In this document: one piece after another, positions 1-8,566 of the stretch
Numbering within the stretch: the stretch's first letter is position 1
Layout of the letters: each line of letters opens with the position of its first letter
NCBI RefSeq assembly: GCF_947488515.1
Contig: NZ_CANKZF010000001.1
Coordinates: forward strand, 744,001-808,000
Source: an uncultured Nocardioides sp.
Lineage (GTDB): Bacteria; Actinomycetota; Actinomycetes; Propionibacteriales; Nocardioidaceae
Direction of reading: 5' to 3'
DNA: 64,000 bases
Program-made: the position numbers and the translations under genes
Notes under the pieces: model-generated
Seen by the model: only the letters and a program-made list of their open reading frames with translations
Told to the model about the DNA's origin: nothing
Databases searched by the model: none

Positions 1-2065
1 CGGTGTCCCAGGCGTCGTCGCCCTCGATGACGAGCTTGGCGAAGTCCTCGGTGAACAGGTCACGCACGACCTTCAGGGTCAGGTCGGGCTCCCCGTAGAG
101 CAGCTGCGGGCCCGAACCCTTGTGGGTGGCCTTCTTCTCGATGTCCTCCCAGCGGGCCTTGAGGCGCTCGACGTCACGCGTCAGCTCGTCCTCGCTGGCA
201 CCCTCGGCCGCGGTGCGCACGATGACGCCGGCGGTGTCGGGCACGATCTCCTTCAGGAGGGTCTTCAGGCGGCTGCGCTCGGTGTCGGGCAGCTTGCGCG
301 AGATGCCGGAGGTGGTGCCGTCCGGGACGTAGACGAGGAAGCGACCGGCGAGGCTGACCTGGCTGGTCAGGCGGGCGCCCTTGTGGCCGACCGGGTCCTT
401 GGTGACCTGCACGAGGATCATCTGGCCGCTCGAGAGCACCGACTCGATCTTGCGGGGCTGGCCCTCCTTGTGACCGAGCGACTGCCAGTTGACCTCGCCG
501 GCGTACAGGACGGCGTTCCGGCCCTTGCCGATGTCGATGAAGGCGGCCTCCATCGACGGGAGCACGTTCTGGACGCGGCCGAGGTAGACGTTGCCGATGA
601 GCGAGGTCTGCGACTCGCGGGCGACGTAGTGCTCGACGAGGACCTTGTCCTCGAGCACGCCGATCTGGATCAGGTCCTTGCGCTGGCGGATCACCATGAT
701 CCGCTCCACCGACTCGCGACGGGCGAGGAACTCGGCCTCGCTCACGATCGGCGCACGGCGGCGACCGGCCTCGCGGCCCTCGCGGCGGCGCTGCTTCTTC
801 GCCTCGAGGCGGGTCGAGCCCGCGACCGCGGTGATCTGGTCCTCGGCCGAGCGGGTCTTGCGGACCCGGGTCACGGTGTTCGGCTCGGCGTCGTCGGAGG
901 AGCCCTCGTCGCCCGAGCGGCGACGGCGGCGACGACGGCGCGAGGTGCCCTCGCCGGCGCCGTCGGTCGTGTCGGAGTCCGCGTCCGCCGAGGCGGGGCT
1001 CGCGGAGGCCTCGGTGGAGTCGTCGGCCGTGTCGGCGGAGCCGGACTCGGCCGCACCCTCGCTCTCACCCTCCCCGGACTTGCGACGACGGCGGCCGCCG
1101 CGACGACGGCGACGACGGCCGCCGCCCTCGCCGTCACCCTCGGTGTCGTCAGCTGACTCGGACGAGTCGGTGTCGGTCCCGGTGTCGGTCTCGGTGCTGG
1201 TATCGGCGCTGGGCTCGGTGCCCTCAGCGTCCTCGGTGGCCTCGGCCTCCGCGAGCGCTGCGGCGGCGTCCTCGTCCTCGTCGGCGACGGGCGCCTCCTC
1301 GGCGGCGGCGGCCTTCTTCCCGGACCGCTTCCGGGCCGGCCGGTCAGCGGCGGACTTCTTCGCCGCCGACTTCTTCGCGGCCGACTTCTTGGCCGGAGCC
1401 GCGGCCTCGGTGTCCTCGGTGGCGACAGCGGCGTCGGTGGACCCGGTCGTCTCGGTGGACTCCGCGGCGTCGGCCGTCTCGACCGGGACGGGCGCGGCCT
1501 TCTTGCGGGTGCGGCGGGTGGTCGTGGTGACGACGGGCGCCTGGAACAGCACAGCGTGACCGGTGGCGGCGTCGGAGGCCTCAGCGGTCCCGGCTGCCGC
1601 GGCGGTCTCGTCGGCGTCAGCAGCGGCCGGCTCGGGTGCGGCTGCGGCCTTCTTGGCGGTGCGCTTGGCCGCGGTCTTCTTGGCCGGCGCCTTGGCGGCG
1701 GCGGACTTCCGGGCAGCCGCCTTCCTGGCGGGGGTAGGAGCCTCGTCGGCGGGGACGGCCTCGGCCGGCGCGACGGCAGCGTCGGGATCGGGGGTCGCGG
1801 CAGTCTTCTTCGCGGCGCTCTTGCGCGCCGGGGCCTTCTTGGCGGGCGCTCGACGCGAGGTGGTCTTCTGCACGAGCGGGGCGTCGGCGTCTCCGGTGTG
1901 GCCGGTCTCGCTGGCGTCCGGGGCGGGCGCGGCGGCCGCCTTCTTCGCAGGCGCCTTGCGCGTCCGACGGGTCACGACGGGCACGGAGGGCGCGGCGGCC
2001 TCGGTGGGCTGGCCCGCCTCCGACCCGGTGCGCTCGGGCTGGTCGTTCTGGTCATCACTGAGCAT
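1..2065 (-). CDS. rne: Ribonuclease E/G family endoribonuclease, 3' end outside the window
   Basis: Single-strand-specific endoribonuclease of the RNase E/G family, acting in mRNA turnover and rRNA maturation. The first 688 codons are visible and the frame runs off at position 1. Residues 1 to about 455 are low complexity: AAKK/PAKK-type Ala-Lys tracts, an acidic stretch, and two Arg-rich blocks near residues 315-328 and 373-382. The S1 RNA-binding domain then begins (VEHYVARE, GNVYLGRV, AAFIDIG near residues 474-510), followed by the start of the catalytic region. Catalytic metal-binding Asp residues would lie beyond the window. The ATG at 2065 has a GAGGAG Shine-Dalgarno sequence about 6 nt upstream. 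Actinobacterial RNase E proteins are known for long disordered N-terminal extensions. In relatives this gene precedes rplU-rpmA, but that cannot be seen here. Confidence 0.93.
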   Translation of the reverse strand, partial: MLSDDQNDQPERTGSEAGQPTEAAAPSVPVVTRRTRKAPAKKAAAAPAPDASETGHTGDADAPLVQKTTSRRAPAKKAPARKSAAKKTAATPDPDAAVAPAEAVPADEAPTPARKAAARKSAAAKAPAKKTAAKRTAKKAAAAPEPAAADADETAAAAGTAEASDAATGHAVLFQAPVVTTTTRRTRKKAAPVPVETADAAESTETTGSTDAAVATEDTEAAAPAKKSAAKKSAAKKSAADRPARKRSGKKAAAAEEAPVADEDEDAAAALAEAEATEDAEGTEPSADTSTETDTGTDTDSSESADDTEGDGEGGGRRRRRRGGRRRRKSGEGESEGAAESGSADTADDSTEASASPASADADSDTTDGAGEGTSRRRRRRRRSGDEGSSDDAEPNTVTRVRKTRSAEDQITAVAGSTRLEAKKQRRREGREAGRRRAPIVSEAEFLARRESVERIMVIRQRKDLIQIGVLEDKVLVEHYVARESQTSLIGNVYLGRVQNVLPSMEAAFIDIGKGRNAVLYAGEVNWQSLGHKEGQPRKIESVLSSGQMILVQVTKDPVGHKGARLTSQVSLAGRFLVYVPDGTTSGISRKLPDTERSRLKTLLKEIVPDTAGVIVRTAAEGASEDELTRDVERLKARWEDIEKKATHKGSGPQLLYGEPDLTLKVVRDLFTEDFAKLVIEGDDAWDT

Positions 2066-2386
2066 GTGGTGCTCCTCGGGCACCGTGACGGTGCCGGTAC
2101 GGCGTCCGCCCCTCTCGCAGGACGATCGGCGCGGACGCAAAGCTTCTGTGGCGGCGACCCCCTCCGCGGGTGCGTCTCCGGTCGGCCGGTGCGCCACCCG
2201 CCGCGGTCGCCGGGCCCCTGAGTCGCTGTCACCGACTCGTGTGGCCGCGTCGCGGTCCGGTGACGTCCACCCATCCGGGGTGCCGACCGCTGGTGCGGCC
2301 GGCGAGAACGTCGTCGGCTCGACGGATCCCGACGGTGGTCAGGGCGTCGAACGTGGCGAGTATCGCACACCGTGACCGGAGTGGCG
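2066..2386. other. Intergenic leader region upstream of rne (321 bp)
   Basis: This is the only gene-free stretch longer than 300 bp. It separates the TIGR03936 gene from the rne start codon and presumably contains the rne promoter and 5' leader. I see a 17-bp palindrome next to the rne Shine-Dalgarno sequence (listed separately) and a weak extended -10-like GATACT on the minus strand at 2359-2364, with no convincing -35. No conserved open frame or known RNA motif was recognised. Confidence 0.5.
2079..2095. promoter_or_regulatory. 17-bp palindrome just upstream of the rne ribosome binding site
   Basis: Arms GGCACCGT and ACGGTGCC are perfect complements around a single central G. The site ends about 8 nt from the GAGGAG ribosome-binding site of rne. 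It could be an operator or a very tight hairpin in the rne 5' leader; in other bacteria rne is autoregulated through its leader. The function here is inference. Confidence 0.35.
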
Positions 2387-3112
2387 CTATGCCCGATCCG
2401 CCAGCGGGTCGCCGACCTGGTCCGACCCGAGCAGGGGGCCCTGGGCCAGCCGCGTCATCAGCGGCGCCTCGTCCATCGGCAGGCCGGCCACGGCCTCGAG
2501 CCCGCGCAGGACGTCGTCGGGACGAACGGCCGGGGTCCCGTGCCGCAGCACCACGTCCATCGACGTACGTCCGGGCGCGGCCCCGTCGGCCGTGTCGACC
2601 ACCAGCGAGAGGACCGCACCGCGCGCGTCGAACTCGCGCATGCCCTTCTTGGTCATCCGCTCCACGAGCACCTCGTCGGCCGCCAGGAACCGCGCGACGG
2701 CGTCCGCGACCGCGGCGTGGTCGGCGGTCAGCCCGATCCGCCAGCGGCTGGCCTCGAGCAGGTCGGCCAGCGACCCCCCGGGCGACTCGGCGACCTCGAG
2801 GACGTCCAGCCCGGGCGGGAGCGCCTCGTCGAGCATCGCGTGGACGTCGTCCGCCCGGACGACCTGGGCGAGGGCCAGCTCGAGGTACTCCGCCTCGCTC
2901 GCGGACCCCGTCGGGGCGGCTCCGGCGTAGGAGATGCGCGGGTGCGGGTTGAAGCCGGACGAGTAGGCCATGGGCACCCGCGCGCGGAAGACGGCACGCT
3001 CGAAGGCGCGGCTGAAGTCGCGGTGGCTGGTGAAGCGCATCCGCCCCCGCTTGGCGTAGCGCACGCGGAGTCGCTGGACGGGTGGGGCCTGCTGCTCGGG
3101 TTGTTGCTTCAC
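2387..3112 (-). CDS. TIGR03936 (DUF2344) radical SAM-associated protein
   Basis: 241-residue protein of the DUF2344/TIGR03936 family, the small partner of TIGR03960 radical SAM proteins. In some bacteria the two are fused into one polypeptide; the substrate is unknown. Near the N-terminus are the family hallmarks RVRYAKRGRMRFTSHRD and the FNPHPRISYA segment. The GTG start at 3112 overlaps the TGA of the upstream methyltransferase (GTGA, positions 3109-3112), so it is probably translationally coupled to it. The longer upstream extension of this frame is the shadow of the methyltransferase gene. Its usual neighbour, TIGR03960, lies more than 12 kb upstream at 15405-17378 on the same strand, with glycan genes in between. 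Confidence 0.88.
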   Translation of the reverse strand: MKQQPEQQAPPVQRLRVRYAKRGRMRFTSHRDFSRAFERAVFRARVPMAYSSGFNPHPRISYAGAAPTGSASEAEYLELALAQVVRADDVHAMLDEALPPGLDVLEVAESPGGSLADLLEASRWRIGLTADHAAVADAVARFLAADEVLVERMTKKGMREFDARGAVLSLVVDTADGAAPGRTSMDVVLRHGTPAVRPDDVLRGLEAVAGLPMDEAPLMTRLAQGPLLGSDQVGDPLADRA

Positions 3113-3834
3113 GCGGTCCTCTCGAAGAGCTTGATGCGGTGCGACGCGACCGAACGGACCCAGGCGGCGTCGGAGTGCCGCCCCAGGGCCCAGGCGTCGA
3201 CGCGGTGGAACAGGTCGGGCATCTTGTCGGCCACCCGGTAGGTCAGCAGCTGCTTGCTCAGGAAGTAGGTGGGCATCTCGTCGACCTGCCGGAAGCCGTT
3301 GCGCTCGAGGACGGCCATCGTCTGCTTGCGGGGTCGCATCTTCATGATCTTCGACGGCACCAGCTGGGGCAGCCGGAGGAACCGCTCGTGCAGGGCGAGG
3401 TGGCGCGACGACCACCGGCACAGCGCCTCGAGCGAGTCAGCCCACTCCGCGTCCGACATGACGTGGTAGACGACGTCGAACGAGTGCACGTAGTCGAACC
3501 CGCGGTCGGGGAGGTCGGCGCTGGCGATCGGCGAGCAGACCTTGGTGATGGGGAGGTCGATGCCGTCCAGGGCGGTCTGGGAGATGTCCAGGGCCGTGAC
3601 GCGGAGCCCGCGGGAGTGCAGCAGCCGGGTGAAGGCACCCACCCCCGCACCGGCGTCGAGGGCCGAGGTGCCCTCCGGGAGGGCCAGCCGGTCGAGCAAC
3701 CGGGAGTACTGGTCGGCGAGCAGCTGGTAGGCGAGCTGGTTGGCGCGCTCGGTCACGGTGTCGATGCCGACGGCCCTCAGCGCGCCGTCGTGGTCGTCGT
3801 GCCGCTGGCGCCAGTAGTCCTTCTCGTCGAACAC
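3109..3834 (-). CDS. Class I SAM-dependent methyltransferase
   Basis: Predicted soluble methyltransferase of about 241 residues. The Rossmann SAM-binding motif I (ALDAGAGVGAF) lies near residues 57-67, followed by an acidic strand end in TALDIS. The acceptor is unknown; its place in a glycan operon suggests a sugar or lipid carrier, which is inference. A GTG at 3834 has an AAGGG sequence about 7 nt upstream and was preferred. An earlier GTG at 3879 would overlap the upstream DUF2304 gene by 8 nt and has no ribosome-binding site. The stop overlaps the GTG of the TIGR03936 gene. Confidence 0.75.
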   Translation of the reverse strand: MFDEKDYWRQRHDDHDGALRAVGIDTVTERANQLAYQLLADQYSRLLDRLALPEGTSALDAGAGVGAFTRLLHSRGLRVTALDISQTALDGIDLPITKVCSPIASADLPDRGFDYVHSFDVVYHVMSDAEWADSLEALCRWSSRHLALHERFLRLPQLVPSKIMKMRPRKQTMAVLERNGFRQVDEMPTYFLSKQLLTYRVADKMPDLFHRVDAWALGRHSDAAWVRSVASHRIKLFERTA

Positions 3835-3871
3835 GGCGTCGCCCTTCCCTGACGGGTGGTCGCCGCTGATT

Positions 3872-4303
3872 CTAGTCACGGCGCAGGCCGTCGCCGGTCC
3901 CTCCGCCGGGGTCTCCCCCGAGGTCGTCCTCGGTGGCCTCGACCGGGCCGCTCGGGTCGTCGGCGGTCAGCTGCTCGAGCCGCAGGTTGAGCAGCGCGAC
4001 CTCCTCGGCGAGGGTGCGGGTGCGGTCCTCGAGGCGGCCGATCTCGTAGCTGAACTGGATGCTCAGCAGCAGCAGGAGCATGCTGGCCGCGAAGAAGAGC
4101 AGGTTGGACGGGACCTGGACGCCCAGGAGCGTGGACGCCCGGGTGAGCAGTCCGGGGAAGATGACCAGCAGGACCGTGCCGACGGCCACCACGACCCAGA
4201 TCACGGCGTACTTCTCGCGGAGGCGCTGGCGCCGGAGCATCTCGAAGAGCACGAGCAGGGTGGCGACGGCTCCGACGACTCCGAGCGTGAGGACGGGACT
4301 CAT
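3872..4303 (-). CDS. DUF2304 small membrane protein
   Basis: 143-residue protein with three hydrophobic segments in the first 85 residues (TLGVVGAVATLLVLFEML, YAVIWVVVAVGTVLLVIF and LLFFAASMLLLLLSIQF). A short coiled-coil (RLEDRTRTLAEEVALLNLRL) and an acidic Gly/Asp-rich tail follow. DUF2304 proteins are regularly encoded beside dolichol-phosphate-mannose-type GT2 enzymes and are thought to be membrane partners in polyprenyl-phosphate sugar transfer. The ATG shares one base with the stop of the GT2 gene at 4303-5079, which fits that pairing. Its function is not established experimentally. Confidence 0.8.
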   Translation of the reverse strand: MSPVLTLGVVGAVATLLVLFEMLRRQRLREKYAVIWVVVAVGTVLLVIFPGLLTRASTLLGVQVPSNLLFFAASMLLLLLSIQFSYEIGRLEDRTRTLAEEVALLNLRLEQLTADDPSGPVEATEDDLGGDPGGGTGDGLRRD

Positions 4304-5079
4304 CACTTCTCCTGGCCGAGGGTCTCGGTCGCGGCCGGCCAGCGCCGCACGAGGGCGAGCGCGAGCGCGACGACGGCGCGCACCAGGTAGGTCGCCGCTC
4401 GCAGCGGCGACTGGCTGGCCGTGCCGATCGTGCGGGGCCGCATGTGGACGGGCTGCTGCGACACGGTGCACCCCACGCGCAGCGCGATCACGAGCGACTC
4501 GACGGTGTCGCCGAGGTACTCCGCCGGGTAGTGGTCGGCGAACACGCGGACCGCGCGACGGTTGGCCACGCGGAAGCCGCTCGTGACGTCGGTGAGTCGC
4601 GTGCCGGCGAGCCGCGAGAGCACGGCGGCCAGCATGCGCATGGCCCATCGCCGTGGGCCGCGGGCCGCATAGCTGCCCTCACCTGCGAACCGGGCGCCGA
4701 TGACGACGTCGGAGTCCTCGAGCCCGGCGAGGAGCTGCGGGAGGTAGGAGGGGTCGTGCTGGCCGTCGGCGTCGATCTGCACGACGACGTCGTAGCCCTC
4801 CTGCATGGCGTAGCGGTAGCCCGTGCGCATGGCTCCGCCGACGCCGAGGTTGAACGGGAGCCGGACCACCTGGGCGCCGGCGCTGCGCGCGACCGCGCCG
4901 GTCCCGTCGCCGGACCCGTCGTCGACCACCAGGATGTCGAGGTCGGGCTGGGACGCCCTCACCTCGGCGATGGTGCCGGCGATGGCGCCCGCCTCGTTCC
5001 ACGCGGGGATGACCACGAGGATGCGCTGGTCGGGCCGTCCGGACATGGGGGGAACCCTAGTGGGCGGCGCGCTGGTCAC
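4303..5079 (-). CDS. Family 2 glycosyltransferase, polyprenyl-phosphate type
   Basis: GT2 enzyme (GT-A fold) resembling dolichyl-phosphate mannose/glucose synthases. ILVVIPAWNEA opens the fold, VVDDGSGDGT binds nucleotide, QIDADGQHDP carries the DxD metal site, and VTSGFR is typical of this subgroup. There is no large membrane region, so the neighbouring DUF2304 protein may provide the membrane anchor. The likely role is transfer of a sugar from a nucleotide donor to a lipid phosphate. The start is uncertain: GTG 5079 overlaps the flippase gene by 23 nt, while ATG 5046 (MSGRPD) leaves a 10-nt gap, and neither has a clear Shine-Dalgarno sequence. Confidence 0.85.
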   Translation of the reverse strand: MTSAPPTRVPPMSGRPDQRILVVIPAWNEAGAIAGTIAEVRASQPDLDILVVDDGSGDGTGAVARSAGAQVVRLPFNLGVGGAMRTGYRYAMQEGYDVVVQIDADGQHDPSYLPQLLAGLEDSDVVIGARFAGEGSYAARGPRRWAMRMLAAVLSRLAGTRLTDVTSGFRVANRRAVRVFADHYPAEYLGDTVESLVIALRVGCTVSQQPVHMRPRTIGTASQSPLRAATYLVRAVVALALALVRRWPAATETLGQEK

Positions 5080-6313
5080 TGCGTCCGGCTGTGGTCACGC
5101 TCGACCGTACGGCGATCGCGGTGGCGACGAACGCCGTGAGGGAGGCGATCGTGAAACCGCCGAGCGCCCGGTGCTCGGCGCTCCACGGGGCGACCAGCAT
5201 CAGCAGCGCCGCGGACGCGATCGCCGTGGCCCAGCAGGCCGTCACGAGCCAGTAGCGCTGGAGCGCCACCAGGGCCGCCGCCTGCAGGAGGGCGCCGGCC
5301 ATCACGCAGGTCGCCGCTGCCACGAGGGCGGCCGTGACTGGCGTCGGGCGGTAGTCGGCGCCAAGCACGAGCGCCACGGCCCACGGGCCGATCACGTAGC
5401 CGACCAGTGCCCCGAGGAGGGCCGCCACGGCGCTGCCGCCCGCGATGAGCTCGAGCGCCCGGGTGAGCCGGCGGGTGTCCCCGCTGCGGCTCCACCGGAC
5501 CACGGTCGGCACGGTCAACGCCTGCACCGGGGCCATCAGCGCGAGCGGCGCCCGCGACAGCGTGATCACCGCGATCAGGACGGCGAGGTCCGGGGACTTG
5601 CCCAGGATCGCGACGACCACGGCCGGGAAGCCGGTGAGCACCAGGGCGGACAGCCCGTTGGCGATGCCGAGCGCGGTCACCGTGCCCGCGACGGTCGACC
5701 ACGGGGTGCGCGCGCCGGACCATTCGACGCCACGCGTGAGCCTGCTCAGGGCGCCCACCCAGACCAGCGAGCCGGCGACGGTCGCGAGCACCGCCCACAA
5801 GACCGCCGCGTCGACGCCGGTCGCGATGAGGGCGGCGAGGACCACCACGCGGGCGACCGCCTCCCCCACCAGGAGGGCGGAGTAGCCCCGCAGCGCGTGG
5901 GCGCCGAGCAGGACGCCGCGCGCCAGGATGAGCATCGCGAAGTTGACGACGGACAGCAGGCTGAGGAGCAGGACCGGCAGCGACCCGTGGACGACCTCGC
6001 GACCCGACGGTGTCGCCAGGAAGGCCGCCAGCAGCACCAGGCAGGCCACGGCGGCGAGCCCGACCGCCTGGACGGCACCCACGGGCGTACGCCGTTGCTC
6101 GAGCGCGGCGGTGGTCGACTGGCGCGCGACCTCCTGCTCCAGCGACCCGAGGACGCTCGCGAAGGTGAAGATCAGCGCCCAGACGGCCTGGAACTGGAGG
6201 TTCTCCGTCGGGGTCAGCCACCGGGCCACCACGACCAGGAGCAGCAGGCCCAGGCCGCTGGCGGCGAAGAACGAGACCGAGAGCAGGCCGAGCTGGCGTC
6301 GGGCCCGGCTCAC
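5057..6313 (-). CDS. Lipopolysaccharide/exopolysaccharide flippase-like membrane protein (MATE/MOP superfamily)
   Basis: 418 residues with about 12 predicted membrane spans, beginning with SVSFFAASGLGLLLLVVVARW, the usual start of Wzx/PST-type oligosaccharide flippases. In Wzx-dependent pathways such proteins move lipid-linked glycan units across the membrane, which fits the flanking glycosyltransferases. The GTG at 6313 overlaps the TGA of the preceding GT2 gene (GTGA, 6310-6313). Sequence identity within this family is low, so the substrate cannot be predicted. No Wzy polymerase or chain-length regulator was recognised in the window, although the DUF2142 protein could be considered. Confidence 0.8.
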   Translation of the reverse strand: MSRARRQLGLLSVSFFAASGLGLLLLVVVARWLTPTENLQFQAVWALIFTFASVLGSLEQEVARQSTTAALEQRRTPVGAVQAVGLAAVACLVLLAAFLATPSGREVVHGSLPVLLLSLLSVVNFAMLILARGVLLGAHALRGYSALLVGEAVARVVVLAALIATGVDAAVLWAVLATVAGSLVWVGALSRLTRGVEWSGARTPWSTVAGTVTALGIANGLSALVLTGFPAVVVAILGKSPDLAVLIAVITLSRAPLALMAPVQALTVPTVVRWSRSGDTRRLTRALELIAGGSAVAALLGALVGYVIGPWAVALVLGADYRPTPVTAALVAAATCVMAGALLQAAALVALQRYWLVTACWATAIASAALLMLVAPWSAEHRALGGFTIASLTAFVATAIAVRSSVTTAGRSDQRAAH

Positions 6314-7353
6314 GAGGAGCTCGCGGCGAGGCGCAGCCCACGCACCACGCCCGCACCGAACAGCACGCCGAAAGCAGGGCTGAGCGCTCCCACCGCGACC
6401 GCCTCGCGCGGCGTCGCGCCGCACCAGCGCGCACCGGCGCCGGCCGTCAGGCACCCGAGGACGCCGGCGGTCGCGGTGGTGCGTGGGAGGGTGGCGGCCG
6501 CGACCCCGCCCACGACGGCGACGGCGAGCACGCCGCCGAGCAGCCCGCGCGCCCGCGCGGGGTCGGTGAGGTAGCCGTCGACGAACGTGGTGCCGCGGTA
6601 GTAGCACTGACGCGACCACGACCCGCGGCCGCTCTTGGCGTGGTGGGTGCACAGCACCTCGGGCGAGAGGTGGATGTCCTCGGCCGCGGCGACCGTGCGC
6701 AGCAGACGGGTGTCGTCGGAGGCGAGGCTGGCGTCGGCGAAGTGCGACTCGAACTCGCCGGCCGCCGCGAGCAGCAGGCTGCGGGGGGCCAGGAAGGCGC
6801 CGGTGCCCTTGGGGTAGCGGTCGAAGTCGTCGACGCCGAAGGCGATCGGCCGACGGGTGCGGAAGTAGTCGCGCCACCACACCTTGGTGATGCCGGTCCA
6901 GAAGAGGGCGCGGAGGTCGCGGGAGCCGGGGACGACGTCGTAGTTCCACACCGTCTCACCGCGGTCGACGGCGGCACGGAGCCGCTCGAGCGACTCCGGA
7001 GCCACCTCGACGCGTGCGTCGAGGAGCAGGACCAGGTCGGCCGTGACGATCTCGAGACCCACCCGGCGCGCCGCGAACCGTCCGGCGTTGGACTGGTGCA
7101 CGACGCGGACGTGGGCCCGGCCGTCGACCTCGGCCAGGACGGCCAGGCTCTCGGCGTCGGTGGCACCGTCGTCGACGACCACCACCTCGAGGGGCCAGTC
7201 GGCCCGGGCGGCGGCGACCTCGAGGGCGTCGAGCGCGCGCCGGACCCAGCTGCCCTCGTTGTAGGCTGGCATGACCACGCCGAGCCGCGCGTGCGACGGT
7301 GCGGATGCTTCTGCACGGGCCTCTGCGGTGGGCAGTGGCGGGGTGTCCTGCAC
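6310..7353 (-). CDS. Family 2 glycosyltransferase with C-terminal membrane segments
   Basis: 347-residue GT2 protein. The N-terminal GT-A domain has LGVVMPAYNEG, a VVVDDGATD nucleotide-binding motif and LLLDARVEV at the DxD position (Asp-Ala-Arg, so one acidic residue is missing). Residues after about 285 form two or three hydrophobic segments (LLGGVLAVAVVGGVAAATL and ALSPAFGVLFGAGVV), which would hold it at the membrane. The GTG at 7353 is preceded by AAAGGGTGG about 9 nt upstream. It heads the minus-strand run GT2-flippase-GT2-DUF2304 and is divergent from the epimerase gene at 7457. Confidence 0.8.
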   Translation of the reverse strand: MQDTPPLPTAEARAEASAPSHARLGVVMPAYNEGSWVRRALDALEVAAARADWPLEVVVVDDGATDAESLAVLAEVDGRAHVRVVHQSNAGRFAARRVGLEIVTADLVLLLDARVEVAPESLERLRAAVDRGETVWNYDVVPGSRDLRALFWTGITKVWWRDYFRTRRPIAFGVDDFDRYPKGTGAFLAPRSLLLAAAGEFESHFADASLASDDTRLLRTVAAAEDIHLSPEVLCTHHAKSGRGSWSRQCYYRGTTFVDGYLTDPARARGLLGGVLAVAVVGGVAAATLPRTTATAGVLGCLTAGAGARWCGATPREAVAVGALSPAFGVLFGAGVVRGLRLAASSS

Positions 7354-7456
7354 GGTGGTGGACCACCCTTTCGTCGGCTCGCCTGATCCGCGTGCAGACG
7401 ATACTGCAACGCCAAGACCATCCCCGGACACGCACGGGGCCAGCACGGGAGAGCCA

Positions 7457-8566
7457 GTGACGATCGCCTTCATCGCCGGGACCACGGCCGAGATCATCAA
7501 GCTGGCACCGGTGATCCGTGCCCTCGAGGAGCGCGGCGACGGGGTCGAGCTCTGGAACACCGCCTTCCACGTCGGCGGCCTGCCGGCCACGCTGGCCGAC
7601 CTCGCCCTCCCCCAGCCGGCCGTCGACCTCGTGCCGTCCCGCCGCCAGCGCGACGTGGTGCGCGTGGCGCAGGTGCCCGGGTGGGCGCTCCGCATCCTGC
7701 TGTCCGTCGTACGCCGTCGAGGCGAGCTGCGCCGGCGGTTGCGCCGGGGCACGCCCCGACCGCTCGTGGTCGTGCACGGCGACACCTTCAGCACCGTCCT
7801 CGGTGCCCTGATCGGACGCTTCCTCGGAGCCGAGGTGGCGCACGTCGAGGCCGGCATGCGCACCGGCAACATCTGGCACCCCATGCCCGAGGAGCTCAAC
7901 CGCCGCATCGTGGCGAAGATCGCCACCCTGCACTTCGCGCCCACCCAGCACGAGGTCGACCACCTGCGCCGCGAGCGGGCGCGGGGATCGATCGTCGACA
8001 CCGGTGCCAACACGGTCATCGACGCGCTGCGCCTCGCGATCGACGGCGACGCCCCGGCCATCGACCTGCCCGCGGAGTTCGGGCTCGTGACCCTGCACCG
8101 GTTCGAGATGCTGCGCAACGGCCCGGTCTTCACCCAGACCCTCGAGGTGCTGCACGAGGCCAGCGCCACCATGCCGCTCGTCATGCCGGCCGGGAACACC
8201 GAGCGCAACCGGATCGAGGAGCTCGGCCTGGGCCACCTGTTCGGTGATCGCTTCCGGCTCGTGGACAAGCAGCCCTACGCGCGCTTCATGCCGCTCCTGG
8301 CACGCGCGAGCTTCGTCGTCACCGACTCCGGCGGGCTCCAGCAGGAGTGCGGGATCCTCGGCAAGCCCGCCGCCATCCACCGCGAGGCGGTCGAGTCGCA
8401 GCAGGGCATCGGCGACAACCTCGTGCTGACCGGGCTCGACATGCAGGTCCTGCGCGACTTCCTGCGCACGTGGCCCGACCGGGCGCGCCCCTCACTCCTC
8501 GACGAGTTCCACCCCACCGAGGCGATCGTCGCGGAGCTGGAGCGCGCCGGTCACGTCACAGCGTGA
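7457..8566 (+). CDS. Non-hydrolysing UDP-N-acetylglucosamine 2-epimerase family protein (WecB/WbpI-like)
   Basis: 369-residue epimerase of the WecB family, interconverting UDP-GlcNAc-type and UDP-ManNAc-type sugars. Visible motifs are VHGDTFS, AHVEAGMRTG, PEELNRR and TDSGGLQQE. The canonical HRxEN motif reads LHRFEM, with Met for Asn. With WbpB-, WbpE- and WbpD-like genes adjacent, this is more likely a WbpI-type 2-epimerase acting on UDP-2,3-diacetamido-2,3-dideoxy-glucuronate than a housekeeping WecB; that is inference. It is the only cassette gene on the plus strand. GTG 7457 has GGGAGAG just upstream. The 3' end overlaps the WbpB-like gene by 11 bp, tail to tail. Confidence 0.85.
   Translation: MTIAFIAGTTAEIIKLAPVIRALEERGDGVELWNTAFHVGGLPATLADLALPQPAVDLVPSRRQRDVVRVAQVPGWALRILLSVVRRRGELRRRLRRGTPRPLVVVHGDTFSTVLGALIGRFLGAEVAHVEAGMRTGNIWHPMPEELNRRIVAKIATLHFAPTQHEVDHLRRERARGSIVDTGANTVIDALRLAIDGDAPAIDLPAEFGLVTLHRFEMLRNGPVFTQTLEVLHEASATMPLVMPAGNTERNRIEELGLGHLFGDRFRLVDKQPYARFMPLLARASFVVTDSGGLQQECGILGKPAAIHREAVESQQGIGDNLVLTGLDMQVLRDFLRTWPDRARPSLLDEFHPTEAIVAELERAGHVTA

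Noticed and set aside
122..1559. Overlapping plus-strand frames opposite the rne N-terminus
   Set aside because: These are mirror frames of the repetitive Ala/Lys-rich rne coding sequence, with no ribosome-binding site or domain.
7354..7456. Possible operator in the divergent gap between the GT2 and epimerase genes
   Set aside because: Only a short GGTGGT/ACCACC palindrome over the GT2 start region was seen; that is too weak in GC-rich sequence to call a site.
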